64,000 bases of DNA from Prosopocoilus inquinatus. Lineage: Eukaryota; Arthropoda; Insecta; Coleoptera; Lucanidae. Position 1 is the stretch's first letter. Each line of letters starts with the position of its first letter. Shown piece after piece: positions 24,506 through 37,400 of the stretch. The notes beneath the pieces are model-generated. The model did no database searches. It was not told the origin of the DNA and saw nothing but the letters and a program-made list of their open reading frames with translations. The position numbers and the translations under genes were made by a program. Where the stretch lies: assembly GCA_036172665.1 (NCBI GenBank), contig CM069873.1, forward strand, positions 42,068,001 through 42,132,000. The letters run 5' to 3'.

Positions 24506-27182
24506 CAAACGTCAAATAACATGATAGATGAGTAAGGATCGATCACATTCATCACACGAACAACGCTAATACGTGTTGTTTCGTTTAAAACTATTTCTAG
24601 CTTTAGCTGCGTCCGAGAACTTCGTATCTCACATCAAAGTTACTGGAGTCCATCGAAACGCCAAATAACATGATAGAGGAGTAAGGATCGATTAGATACA
24701 TCACAGGAACAACGCTAATGCGTGTTGTTTCATTTAAAACTATTTCCAGCTTCAGCTGAGTCCGAGAACTTCGTATCTCACTTCAGAGTTACTTTAGCCC
24801 ATCCAAACGTCAAATAACATGATAGATGAGTAAGGATCGATCACATTCATCACACGAACAACGCTAATACGTGTTGTTTCGTTTAAAACTATTTCCAGCT
24901 TCTGCTGCGTCCGAAAACGTCGTATCTCACGTCAGAGTTACTGGAGTCTATCGAAACGTCAAATAACATAGTAGATAAGTAAGGATCGATTAGATACATC
25001 ACAGGAACAACGCTAATACGTGTTGTTTCGTTCAAAACTATTTCCAGCTTCTGCTGCGTCCGAGAACTTTGTATCTCACATCAGAGTTACTGGAGTCCAT
25101 TCAAACGTCAGATAACATGATAGATGAGTAAGGATCGATTAGATACATCACAGGAACAACGCTAATGCGTGTTGTTTCTAGCTTCAGCTGCGTCCGAGAA
25201 CTTCGTATCTCACATCAAAGTTACTGGAGTCCATCGAAACGCCAAATAACATGATAGATGAGTAAGGATGGATTAGATACATCACAGGAACAACGCTAAT
25301 GCGTGTTGTTTCGTTTAAAACTATTTCCAGCTTCTGCTGCGTCCGAAAATTTCGTATCTCACATTAGAGTTACTGGAGTCCATCCAAACGTCAAATAACA
25401 TGATAGATGAGTAAGGATCGATTAGATACATCACAGGAACAACGCTAATACGTCTTGTTTCATTTAAAACTATTTACAGCTTCAGCTGCGTCCGAGAACT
25501 TCGTATCTCACATCAAAGTTACTGGAGTCCATCGAAACATCAAATAACATGATAGATGAGTAAGGATCGATTAGATACATCACAGGAACAACGCTAATAC
25601 GTGTTGTTTCGTTCAAAACTATTTCCAGCTTCTGCTGCGTCCGAGAACTTTGTATCTCACATCAGAGTTACTGGAGTCCATTCAAACGTCAAATAACATG
25701 ATAGATGAGTAAGGATCGATTAGATACATCACAGGAACAACGCTAATGCGTGTTGTTTCGCTTAAAACTATTTCTAGCTTCAGCTGCGTCCGAGAACTTC
25801 GTATCTCACATCAAAGTTACTGGAGTCCATGGAAACGCCAAATAACATGATAGAGGAGTAAGGATCGATTAGATACATCACAGGAACAACGCTAATGCGT
25901 GTTGTTTCGTTTAAAACTATTTCCAGCTTCTGCTGCGTCCGAGAACTTTGTATCTCACATCAGAGATACTGGAGTCCATTCAAACGTCAGATAACATGAT
26001 AGATGAGTAAGGATCGATTAGATACATCACAGGAACAACGCTAATGCGTGTTGTTTCGCTTAAAACTATTTCTAGCTTCAGCTGCGTCCGAGAACTTCGT
26101 ATCTCACATCAAAGTTACTGGAGTCCATCGAAACGCCAAATAACATGATAGATGAGTAAGGATCGATTAGATACATCACAGGAACAACGCTAATGCGTGT
26201 TGTTTCGTTTAAAACTATTTCCAGCTTCTGCTGCGTCCGAAAATTTCGTATCTCACATTAGAGTTACTGCAGTCCATCCAAACGTCAAATAACATGATAG
26301 ATGAGTAAGGATCGATTAGATACATCACAGGAACAACGCTAATACGTCTTGTTTCATTTAAAACTATTTCCAGCTTCAGCTGCGTCCGAGAACTTCGTAT
26401 CTCACATCAAAGTTACTGGAGTCCATCGAAACGTCAAATAACATGATAGATGAGTAAGGATCGATCACATTCATCACACGAACAACGCTAATACGTGTTG
26501 TTTCGTTTAAAACTATTTCCAGCTTCTGCTGCGTCCGAGAGTTTCGTATCTCACATTAGAGATACTTTAGTCCATCGAAACGTCAAATAACATAGTAGCT
26601 AAGTAAGGATCGATTAGATACATCACAGGAACAACACTAATACGTGTTGCTTCGTTCAAAACTTTTTCCAGCTCCTGCTGCGCCCAAAAACTTCGTATCT
26701 TACATCAGAGTTACTAGAGTCCATCGAAACGTCAAATAACATGATAGAAAAATAAGGATCGATCAGATACATCACAGGAACAACGCTAATACGTGTTGTT
26801 TCGTTTAAAACTATTTCCAGCTCCTGCTGCCTCCAAAAACTTCGTATCTCACATCAGAGTTACTAGAGTATATCGAAACGTCAAATAACATGATAGACGA
26901 GTAAGGATCGATTAGATACATCACAGGGACAACGCTAATGCGTGTTGTTTCATTTAAAACTATCTCCAGCTTCTGCTGCGTCCGAAAACTTTGTATCTCA
27001 CATCAGAGTTACTGGAGTCCATCCAAACGTCAAATAACATGATAGATCAGTAAGGATCGATTAGATACATCACAGGAACAACGCTAATGCGTGTTATTTC
27101 GTTTAAAACTATTTCCAGCTTCTGCTGCGCCCAAAAACTTCGTATCTCACATCAGAGTTACTAGAGTCCATCGAAACGTCAA
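24506..27182. repeat. 18-monomer segment, second copy (33-monomer spacing)
   Basis: Matches 19,590-22,280 but carries the 15-bp deletion at 25,171, which the first copy lacks, and lacks the 1-bp deletion seen at 21,957. These two indels therefore arose after this duplication and before super-unit 1 was copied. It lies inside super-unit 1. Confidence 0.83.
25171..25183. other. 15-bp deletion, super-unit 1
   Basis: TGTTGTTTCTAGCTTCAG lacks the 15 bases that normally lie between two TTTC motifs (TTTC-GTTTAAAACTATTTC). The break sits exactly at this 4-bp direct repeat, as expected for slippage or microhomology-mediated loss. The same deletion is seen in super-units 2 and 3. Confidence 0.9.
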
Positions 27183-27533
27183 ATAACATGATAGATAAAT
27201 AAGGATCGATTAGATACATCACAGGAACAACGCTAATGCGTGTTGTTTCATTTAAAACTATTTCCAGCTTCTGCTGCGTCCGAGAACTTCGTATCTCACA
27301 TCAGGGTTACTGGAGTCCATCCAAACGTCAAATAACATGATAGATAAGTAAGGATCGATTAGATACAGCACAGGAACAACGCTAATGCGTGTTGTTTCGT
27401 TTAAAACTATTTCCAGCTTCAGCTGCGTCCGAGAACTTCGTATCTCACATCAAAGTTACTGGAGTCCATCGAAACGCCAGATAACATGATAGATGAGTAA
27501 GGATCGATTAGATACATCACAGGAACAACGCTA

Positions 27534-27980
27534 ATACGTCTTGTTTCATTTAAAACTATTTCCAGCTTCAGCTGCGTCCGAGAACTTCGTATCTCACATC
27601 AAAGTTACTGGAGTCCATCGAAACGCCAAATAACATGATAGATGAGTAAGGATCGATTAGATACATCACAGGAACAACGCTAATGCGTGTTGTTTCGTTT
27701 AAAACTATTTCTAGCTTCAGCTGCGTCCGAGAACTTCGTATCTCACATCAAAGTTACTGGAGTCCATCGAAACGCCAAATAACATGATAGATGAGTAAGG
27801 ATCGATTAGATACATCACAGGAACAACGCTAATACGTGTTGTTTCGTTCAAAACTATTTCCAGCTTCTGCTGCGTCCGAGAACTTTGTATCTCACATCAG
27901 AGTTACTGGAGTCCATTCAAACGTCAGATAACATGATAGATGAGTAGGGATCGATTAGATACATCACAGGAACAACGCTA
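27534..27980. repeat. Three extra monomers in super-unit 1
   Basis: Super-unit 2 passes directly from the CGCCAGATAAC monomer to the GAAAAGTTTG monomer (36,700-36,810). Super-unit 1 has three monomers between. They match the three monomers ending at GAGTAGGG 1,043 bp downstream (27,943 and 28,986), so they look like a local copy of that segment. Confidence 0.8.
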
Positions 27981-30900
27981 ATGCGTGTTGTTTCGTTTAA
28001 AACTATTTCCAGCTTCTGCTGCGTCCGAAAAGTTTGTATCTCACATCAGAGTTACTGGAGTCCATCCAAACGTCAAATAACATGATAGATGATTAAGGAT
28101 CGATTAGATACATCACAGGAACAACACAAATACGTGTTGTTTCGTTCAAAACTATTTCCAGCTCCTGCTGCGTCCGAGAACTTTGTATCTCACGTCAGAG
28201 TTACTGGAGTGCATCCAAACGTCAAATAACATGATAGATGAGTAAGGATCGATTAGATACATCACAGGAACAACGCTAATGCGTGTTGTTTCGTTTAAAA
28301 CTATTTCCAGCTTCTGCTGCGTCCGAAAACTTTGTATCTCACATCAGAGTTACTGCAGTCCATCGAAACGTCAAATAACATAGTAGATAAGTAAGGATCG
28401 ATTAGATACATCACAGGAACAACGCTAATACGTGTTGTTTCGTTCAAAACTATTTCCAGCTTCTGCTGCGTCCGAAAATTTCGTATCTCACATTAGAGTT
28501 ACTGGAGTCCATCCAAACGTCAAATAACATGATAGATGAGTAAGGATCGATTAGATACATCACAGGAACAACGCTAATACGTCTTGTTTCATTTAAAACT
28601 ATTTCCAGCTTCAGCTGCGTCCGAGAACTTCGTATCTCACATCAAAGTTACTGGAGTCCATCGAAACGCCAAATAACATGATAGATGAGTAAGGATCGAT
28701 TAGATACATCACAGGAACAACGCTAATGCGTGTTGTTTCGTTTAAAACTATTTCTAGCTTCAGCTGCGTCCGAGAACTTCGTATCTCACATCAAAGTTAC
28801 TGGAGTCCATCGAAACGCCAAATAACATGATAGATGAGTAAGGATCGATTAGATACATCACAGGAACAACGCTAATACGTGTTGTTTCGTTCAAAACTAT
28901 TTCCAGCTTCTGCTGCGTCCGAGAACTTTGTATCTCACATCAGAGTTACTGGAGTCCATTCAAACGTCAGATAACATGATAGATGAGTAGGGATCGATTA
29001 GATACATCACAGGAACAACGCTAATGCGTGTTGTTTCGTTTAAAACTATCTCCAGCTTCTGCTGCGTCCGAAAACTTTGTATCTCGCATCAGAGTTACTG
29101 GAGTCCATCCAAACGTCAAATAACATGATAGATAAGTAAGGATCGATTAGATACATCACAGGAACAACGCTAATACGTGTTGTTTCGTTTAAAACTATTT
29201 CCAGCTCCTGCTGCGCCCAAAAACTTCGTATCTTACATCAGAGTTACTAGAGTCCATCGAAACGTCAAATAACATGATAGATAAATAAGGATCGATTAGA
29301 TACATCACAGGAACAACGCTAATACGTGTTGTTTCGTTTAAAACTATTTCCAGCTCATGCTGCGTCCATAAACTTCGAATCTCACATCAGAGTTACTAGA
29401 GTCCATCGAAACGTCAAATAACATGACAGATAAATAGGGATCGATTAGATACATCACAGGAACAACGCTAATGCGTGTTGTTTCGTTTAAAACTATCTCC
29501 AGCTTCTGCTGCGTCCGAAAACTTTGTATCTCGCATCAGAGTTACTGGAGTCCATCCAAACGTCAAATAACATGATAGATAAGTAAGGATCGATTAGATA
29601 CATCACAGGAACAACGCTAATGCGTGTTGTTTCATTTAAAACTATTTCCAGCTTCTGCTGCGTCCGAAAATTTCGTATCTCACATCAGAGTTACTGGAGT
29701 CCATCGAAACGTCAAATAACATAGTAGATAAGTAAGGATCGATTAGATACATCACAGGAACAACGCTAATACGTGTTGTTTCGTTTAAAACTATTTCCAG
29801 CTCCTGCTGCGTTCAAAAACTTCGTATCTCACATCAGAGTTACTAGAGTTCATCGAAACCTCAAATAACATGATAGATGAGTAAGGATCGATTAGATACA
29901 TCACAGGAAGAACACTAATGCGTGTTGTTTCATTTAAAACTATTTCCAGCTTCTGCTGCGTCCGAAAATTTCGTATCTCACATCAGAGTTACTGGAGTCC
30001 ATCGAAACGTCAAATAACATAGTAGATAAGTAAGGATCGATTAGATACATTACAGGAACAACGCTAATACGTGTTGTTTCATTTAAAACTATTTCCAGGT
30101 TCAGCTGCGTCCGAGAACTTCGTATCTCACATCAAAGTTACTGGAGTCCATCGAAACGCCAAATAACATGATAGATGAGTAAGGATCGATTAGATACATC
30201 ACGGGAACAACGCTAATGCGTGTTGTTTCGTTTAAAACTATTTCCAGCTTCTGCTGCGTCCGAAAATTTCGTATCTCACACCAGAGTTACTGGAGTCCAT
30301 CGAAACGTCAAATAACATAGTAGATAAGTAAGGATAGATTAGATACATCACAGGAACAACGCTAATACGTGTTGCTTCGTTTAAAACTATTTCCAGCTCC
30401 TGCTGCGCCCAAAAACTTCGTATCTTACATCAGAGTTACTAGAGTCCATCGAAACGTCAAATAACATAGTAGATAAGTAAGGATCGATTAGATACATCAC
30501 AGGAACAACGCTAATACGTGTTGTTTCGTTTAAAACTATTTCCAGCTCCTGCTGCGTTCAAAAACTTCGTATCTCACATCAGAGTTACTAGAGTTCATCG
30601 AAACCTCAAATAACATGATAGATGAGTAAGGATCGATTAGATACATCACAGGAACAACGCTAATGCGTGTTGTTTCATTTAAAACTATTTCCAGCTTCTG
30701 CTGCGTCCGAAAATTTCGTATCTCACATCAGAGTTACTGGAGTCCATCGAAACGTCAAATAACATAGTAGATAAGTAAGGATCGATTAGATACATCACAG
30801 GAACAACGCTAATGCGTGTTGTTTCGTTTAAAACTGTTTCTAGCTTCAGCTGCGTCCGAGAACTTCGTATCTCACATCAAAGTTACTGGAGTCCATCGAA

Positions 30901-31624
30901 ACGCCAAATAACATGATAGATTAGTAAGGATCGATTAGATACATCACAGGAACAACGCTAATGCGTGTTGTTTCGTTTAAAACTATTTTCAGCTTCTGCT
31001 GCGTCCGAAAATTTCGTATCTCACATTAGAGTTACTGCAGTCCATCCAAACGTCAAATAACATGATAGATGAGTAAGGATCGATTAGATACATCACAGGA
31101 ACAACGCTAATACGTCTTGTTTCATTTAAAACTATTTCCAGCTTCAGCTGCGTCCGAGAACTTCGTATCTCACATCAAAGTTACTGGAGTCCATCGAAAC
31201 GCCAAATAACATGATAGATGAGTAAGGATCGATCACATTCATCACACGAACAACGCTAATACGTGTTGTTTCGTTTAAAACTATTTCCAGCTTCTGCTGC
31301 GTCCGAGAATTTCGTATCTCACATTAGAGATACTTTAGTCCATCGAAACGTCAAATAACATAGTAGCTAAGTAAGGATCGATTAGATACATCACAGGAAC
31401 AACACTAATACGTGTTGCTTCGTTCAAAACTATTTCCAGCTCCTGCTGCGCCCAAAAACTTCGTATCTTACATCAGAGTTACTAGAGTCCATCGAAACGT
31501 CAAATAACATGATAGAAAAATAAGGATCGATTAGATACATCACAGGAACAACGCTAATACGTGTTGTTTCGTTTAAAACTATTTCCAGCTCCTGCTGCCT
31601 CCAAAAACTTCGTATCTCACATCA

Positions 31625-31635
31625 GAGTTATAGAG
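31625..31635. other. 1-bp deletion, super-unit 2
   Basis: GAGTTATAGAG, the same lesion as at 21,956, exactly 9,669 bp away. Confidence 0.88.
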
Positions 31636-34392
31636 TATATCGAAACGTCAAATAACATGATAGACGAGTAAGGATCGATTAGATACATCACAGGGACAAC
31701 GCTAATGCGTGTTGTTTCATTTAAAACTATCTCCAGCTTCTGCTGCGTCCGAAAACTTTGTATCTCACATCAGAGTTACTGGAGTCCATCCAAACGTCAA
31801 ATAACATGATAGATGAGTAAGGATCGATTAGATACATCACAGGAACAACGCTAATGCGTGTTATTTCGTTTAAAACTATTTCCAGTTTCTGCTGCGCCCA
31901 AAAACTTCGTATCTCACATCAGAGTTACTAGAGTCCATCGAAACGTCAAATAACATGATAGAAAAATAAGGATCGATTAGATACATCACAGGAACAACGC
32001 TAATACGTGTTGTTTCGTTTAAAACTATTTCCAGCTTCTGCTGCGTCCGAAAACGTCGTATCTCACGTCAGAGTTACTGGAGTCCATCGAAACGTCAAAT
32101 AACATAGTAGATAAGTAAGGATCGATTAGATACATCACAGGAACAACGCTAATACGTGTTGTTTCGTTCAAAACTATTTCCAGCTTCTGCTGCGTCCGAG
32201 AACTTTGTATCTCACATCAGAGTTACTGGAGTCCATTCAAACGTCAGATAACATGATAGATGAGTAAGGATCGATTAGATACATCACAGGAACAACGCTA
32301 ATGCGTGTTGTTTCATTTAAAACTATTTCCAGTTTCAGCTGCGTCCGAGAACTTCGTATCTCACATCAGGGTTACTGGAGTCCATCCAAACGTCAAATAA
32401 CATGATAGATGAGTAAGGATCGATCACATTCATCACACGAACAACGCTAATACGTGTTGTTTCGTTTAAAACTATTTCTAGCTTTAGCTGCGTCCGAGAA
32501 CTTCGTGTCTCACATCAGAGTTACTGGAGTCCATCCAAACGTCAAATAACATGATAGATGAGTAAGGATCGATTAGATACATCACAGGAACAACGCTAAT
32601 GCGTGTTATTTCGTTTAAAACTATTTCCAGTTTCTGCTGCGCCCAAAAACTTCGTATCTCACATCAGAGTTACTAGAGTCCATCGAAACGTCAAATAACA
32701 TGATAGAAAAATAAGGATCGATTAGATACATCACAGGAACAACGCTAATACGTGTTGTTTCGTTTAAAACTATTTCCAGCTCCTGCTGCCTCCAAAAACT
32801 TCGTATCTCACATCAGAGTTACTAGAGTATATCGAAACGTCAAATAACATGATAGACGAGTAAGGATCGATTAGATACATCACAGGAACAACGCTAATGC
32901 GTGTTGTTTCATTTAAAACTATTTCCAGCTTCTGCTGCGTCCGAAAATTTCGTATCTCACATCAGAGTTACTGGAGTCCATCGAAACGTCAAATAACATA
33001 GTAGATAAGTAAGGATCGATTAGATACATCACAGGAACAACGCTAATACGTGTTGTTTCGTTCAAAACTATTTAGAGCTTCTGCTGCGTCCGAGAACTTT
33101 GTATCTCACATCAGAGTTACTGGAGTCCATTCAAACATCAAATAACATGATAGATGAGTAAGGATCGATTAGATACATCACAGGGACAACGCTAATGCGT
33201 GTTGTTTCGTTTAAAACTATTTCTAGCTTCAGCTGCGTCCGAGAACTTCGTATCTCACATCAAAGTTACTGGAGTCCATCGAAACGCCAAATAACATGAT
33301 AGAGGAGTAAGGATCGATTAGATACATCACAGGAACAACGCTAATGCGTGTTGTTTCGTTTAAAACTATTTCCAGCTTCTGCTGCGTCCGAAAATTTCGT
33401 ATCTCACATTAGAGTTACTGGAGTACATCGAAATGTCAAATAACATGATAGATGAGTAAGGATCGATTAGATACATCACAGGAACAACGTTAATACGTGT
33501 TGTTTCATTTAAAACTATTTCCAGCTTCAGCTGCGTCCGAGAACTTCGTATCTCACATCAAAGTTACTGGAGTCCATCGAAACGCCAAATAACATGATAG
33601 ATGAGTAAGGATCGATTAGATACATCACAGGAACAACTCTAATGCGTGTTGTTTCATTTAAAACTATTTCCAGTTTCAGCTGCGTCCGAGAACTTCGTAT
33701 CTCACATCAGGGTTACTGGAGTCCATCCAAACGTCAAATAACATGATAGATGAGTAAGGATCGATCACATTCATCACACGAACAACGCTAATACGTGTTG
33801 TTTCGTTTAAAACTATTTCTAGCTTTAGCTGCGTCCCAGAACTTCGTATCTCACATCAAAGTTACTGGAGTCCATCGAAACGCCAAATAACATGATAGAG
33901 GAGTAAGGATCGATTAGATACATCACAGGAACAACGCTAATGCGTGTTGTTTCATTTAAAACTATTTCCAGCTTCAGCTGAGTCCGAGAACTTCGTATCT
34001 CACTTCAGAGTTACTTTAGCCCATCCAAACGTCAAATAACATGATAGATGAGTAAGGATCGATCACATTCATCACACGAACAACGCTAATACGTGTTGTT
34101 TCGTTTAAAACTATTTCCAGCTTCTGCTGCGTCCGAAAACGTCGTATCTCACGTCAGAGTTACTGGAGTCTATCGAAACGTCAAATAACATAGTAGATAA
34201 GTAAGGATCGATTAGATACATCACAGGAACAACGCTAATACGTGTTGTTTCGTTCAAAACTATTTCCAGCTTCTGCTGCGTCCGAGAACTTTGTATCTCA
34301 CATCAGAGTTACTGGAGTCCATTCAAACGTCAGATAACATGATAGATGAGTAAGGATCGATTAGATACATCACAGGAACAACGCTAATGCGT

Positions 34393-34405
34393 GTTGTTTC
34401 TAGCT
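34393..34405. other. 15-bp deletion, super-unit 2
   Basis: GTTGTTTCTAGC, the same TTTC-to-TTTC deletion as at 25,171, offset 9,222 bp (62 monomers minus 16 bp). Confidence 0.9.
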
Positions 34406-37400
34406 TCAGCTGCGTCCGAGAACTTCGTATCTCACATCAAAGTTACTGGAGTCCATCGAAACGCCAAATAACATGATAGATGAGTAAGGATCGATTAGAT
34501 ACATCACAGGAACAACGCTAATGCGTGTTGTTTCGTTTAAAACTATTTCCAGCTTCTGCTGCGTCCGAAAATTTCGTATCTCACATTAGAGTTACTGGAG
34601 TCCATCCAAACGTCAAATAACATGATAGATGAGTAAGGATCGATTAGATACATCACACGAACAACGCTAATACGTCTTGTTTCATTTAAAACTATTTACA
34701 GCTTCAGCTGCGTCCGAGAACTTCGTATCTCACATCAAAGTTACTGGAGTCCATCGAAACATCAAATAACATGATAGATGAGTAAGGATCGATTAGATAC
34801 ATCACAGGAACAACCCTAATACGTGTTGTTTCGTTCAAAACTATTTCCAGCTTCTGCTGCGTCCGAGAACTTTGTATCTCACATCAGAGTTACTGGAGTC
34901 CATTCAAACGTCAAATAACATGATAGATGAGTAAGGATCGATTAGATACATCACAGGAACAACGCTAATGCGTGTTGTTTCGCTTAAAACTATTTCTAGC
35001 TTCAGCTGCGTCCGAGAACTTCGTATCTCACATCAAAGTTACTGGAGTCCATGGAAACGCCAAATAACATGATAGAGGAGTAAGGATCGATTAGATACAT
35101 CACAGGAACAACGCTAATGCGTGTTGTTTCGTTTAAAACTATTTCCAGCTTCTGCTGCGTCCGAGAACTTTGTATCTCACATCAGAGATACTGGAGTCCA
35201 TTCAAACGTCAGATAACATGATAGATGAGTAAGGATCGATTAGATACATCACAGGAACAACGCTAATGCGTGTTGTTTCGCTTAAAACTATTTCTAGCTT
35301 CAGCTGCGTCCGAGAACTTCGTATCTCACATCAAAGTTACTGGAGTCCATCGAAACGCCAAATAACATGATAGATGAGTAAGGATCGATTAGATACATCA
35401 CAGGAACAACGCTAATGCGTGTTGTTTCGTTTAAAACTATTTCCAGCTTCTGCTGCGTCCGAAAATTTCGTATCTCACATTAGAGTTACTGCAGTCCATC
35501 CAAACGTCAAATAACATGATAGATGAGTAAGGATCGATTAGATACATCACAGGAACAACGCTAATACGTCTTGTTTCATTTAAAACTATTTCCAGCTTCA
35601 GCTGCGTCCGAGAACTTCGTATCTCACATCAAAGTTACTGGAGTCCATCGAAACGCCAAATAACATGATAGATGAGTAAGGATCGATCACATTCATCACA
35701 CGAACAACGCTAATACGTGTTGTTTCGTTTAAAACTATTTCCAGCTTCTGCTGCGTCCGAGAGTTTCGTATCTCACATTAGAGATACTTTAGTCCATCGA
35801 AACGTCAAATAACATAGTAGCTAAGTAAGGATCGATTAGATACATCACAGGAACAACACTAATACGTGTTGCTTCGTTCAAAACTTTTTCCAGCTCCTGC
35901 TGCGCCCAAAAACTTCGTATCTTACATCAGAGTTACTAGAGTCCATCGAAACGTCAAATAACATGATAGAAAAATAAGGATCGATCAGATACATCACAGG
36001 AACAACGCTAATACGTGTTGTTTCGTTTAAAACTATTTCCAGCTCCTGCTGCCTCCAAAAACTTCGTATCTCACATCAGAGTTACTAGAGTATATCGAAA
36101 CGTCAAATAACATGATAGACGAGTAAGGATCGATTAGATACATCACAGGGACAACGCTAATGCGTGTTGTTTCATTTAAAACTATCTCCAGCTTCTGCTG
36201 CGTCCGAAAACTTTGTATCTCACATCAGAGTTACTGGAGTCCATCCAAACGTCAAATAACATGATAGATCAGTAAGGATCGATTAGATACATCACAGGAA
36301 CAACGCTAATGCGTGTTATTTCGTTTAAAACTATTTCCAGCTTCTGCTGCGCCCAAAAACTTCGTATCTCACATCAGAGTTACTAGAGTCCATCGAAACG
36401 TCAAATAACATGATAGATAAATAAGGATCGATTAGATACATCACAGGAACAACGCTAATGCGTGTTGTTTCATTTAAAACTATTTCCAGCTTCTGCTGCG
36501 TCCGAGAACTTCGTATCTCACATCAGGGTTACTGGAGTCCATCCAAACGTCAAATAACATGATAGATAAGTAAGGATCGATTAGATACAGCACAGGAACA
36601 ACGCTAATGCGTGTTGTTTCGTTTAAAACTATTTCCAGCTTCAGCTGCGTCCGAGAACTTCGTATCTCACATCAAAGTTACTGGAGTCCATCGAAACGCC
36701 AGATAACATGATAGATGAGTAAGGATCGATTAGATACATCACAGGAACAACGCTAATGCGTGTTGTTTCGTTTAAAACTATTTCCAGCTTCTGCTGCGTC
36801 CGAAAAGTTTGTATCTCACATCAGAGTTACTGGAGTCCATCCAAACGTCAAATAACATGATAGATGATTAAGGATCGATTAGATACATCACAGGAACAAC
36901 GCAAATACGTGTTGTTTCGTTCAAAACTATTTCCAGCTCCTGCTGCGTCCGAGAACTTTGTATCTCACGTCAGAGTTACTGGAGTGCATCCAAACGTCAA
37001 ATAACATGATAGATGAGTAAGGATCGATTAGATACATCACAGGAACAACGCTAATGCGTGTTGTTTCGTTTAAAACTATTTCCAGCTTCTGCTGCGTCCG
37101 AAAACTTTGTATCTCACATCAGAGTTACTGCAGTCCATCGAAACGTCAAATAACATAGTAGATAAGTAAGGATCGATTAGATACATCACAGGAACAACGC
37201 TAATACGTGTTGTTTCGTTCAAAACTATTTCCAGCTTCTGCTGCGTCCGAAAATTTCGTATCTCACATTAGAGTTACTGGAGTCCATCCAAACGTCAAAT
37301 AACATGATAGATGAGTAAGGATCGATTAGATACATCACAGGAACAACGCTAATACGTCTTGTTTCATTTAAAACTATTTCCAGCTTCAGCTGCGTCCGAG

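Larger units (their letters stand above)
21105..30465. repeat. Super-unit copy 1 (about 63 monomers)
   Basis: First of three long copies. Shared private markers with copies 2 and 3, in order: AAAACTGTTT (21,161; 30,830; 43,926); GAGTTATAGAG (21,956; 31,625; 44,721); TTGTTTCTAGC from a 15-bp deletion (25,171; 34,393; 47,787); ACTTTTTCC (26,661; 35,883; 49,277); CTGCAGTCCATCG (28,351; 37,126; 50,520); CATAAACTTCGAATC (29,366; 38,290; 51,684); CCAGGTTCAG (30,095; 39,019; 52,413). The spacing to copy 2 falls from 65 to 62 to 59 monomers and then rises to 60. Copies therefore differ by whole monomers. Confidence 0.92.
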
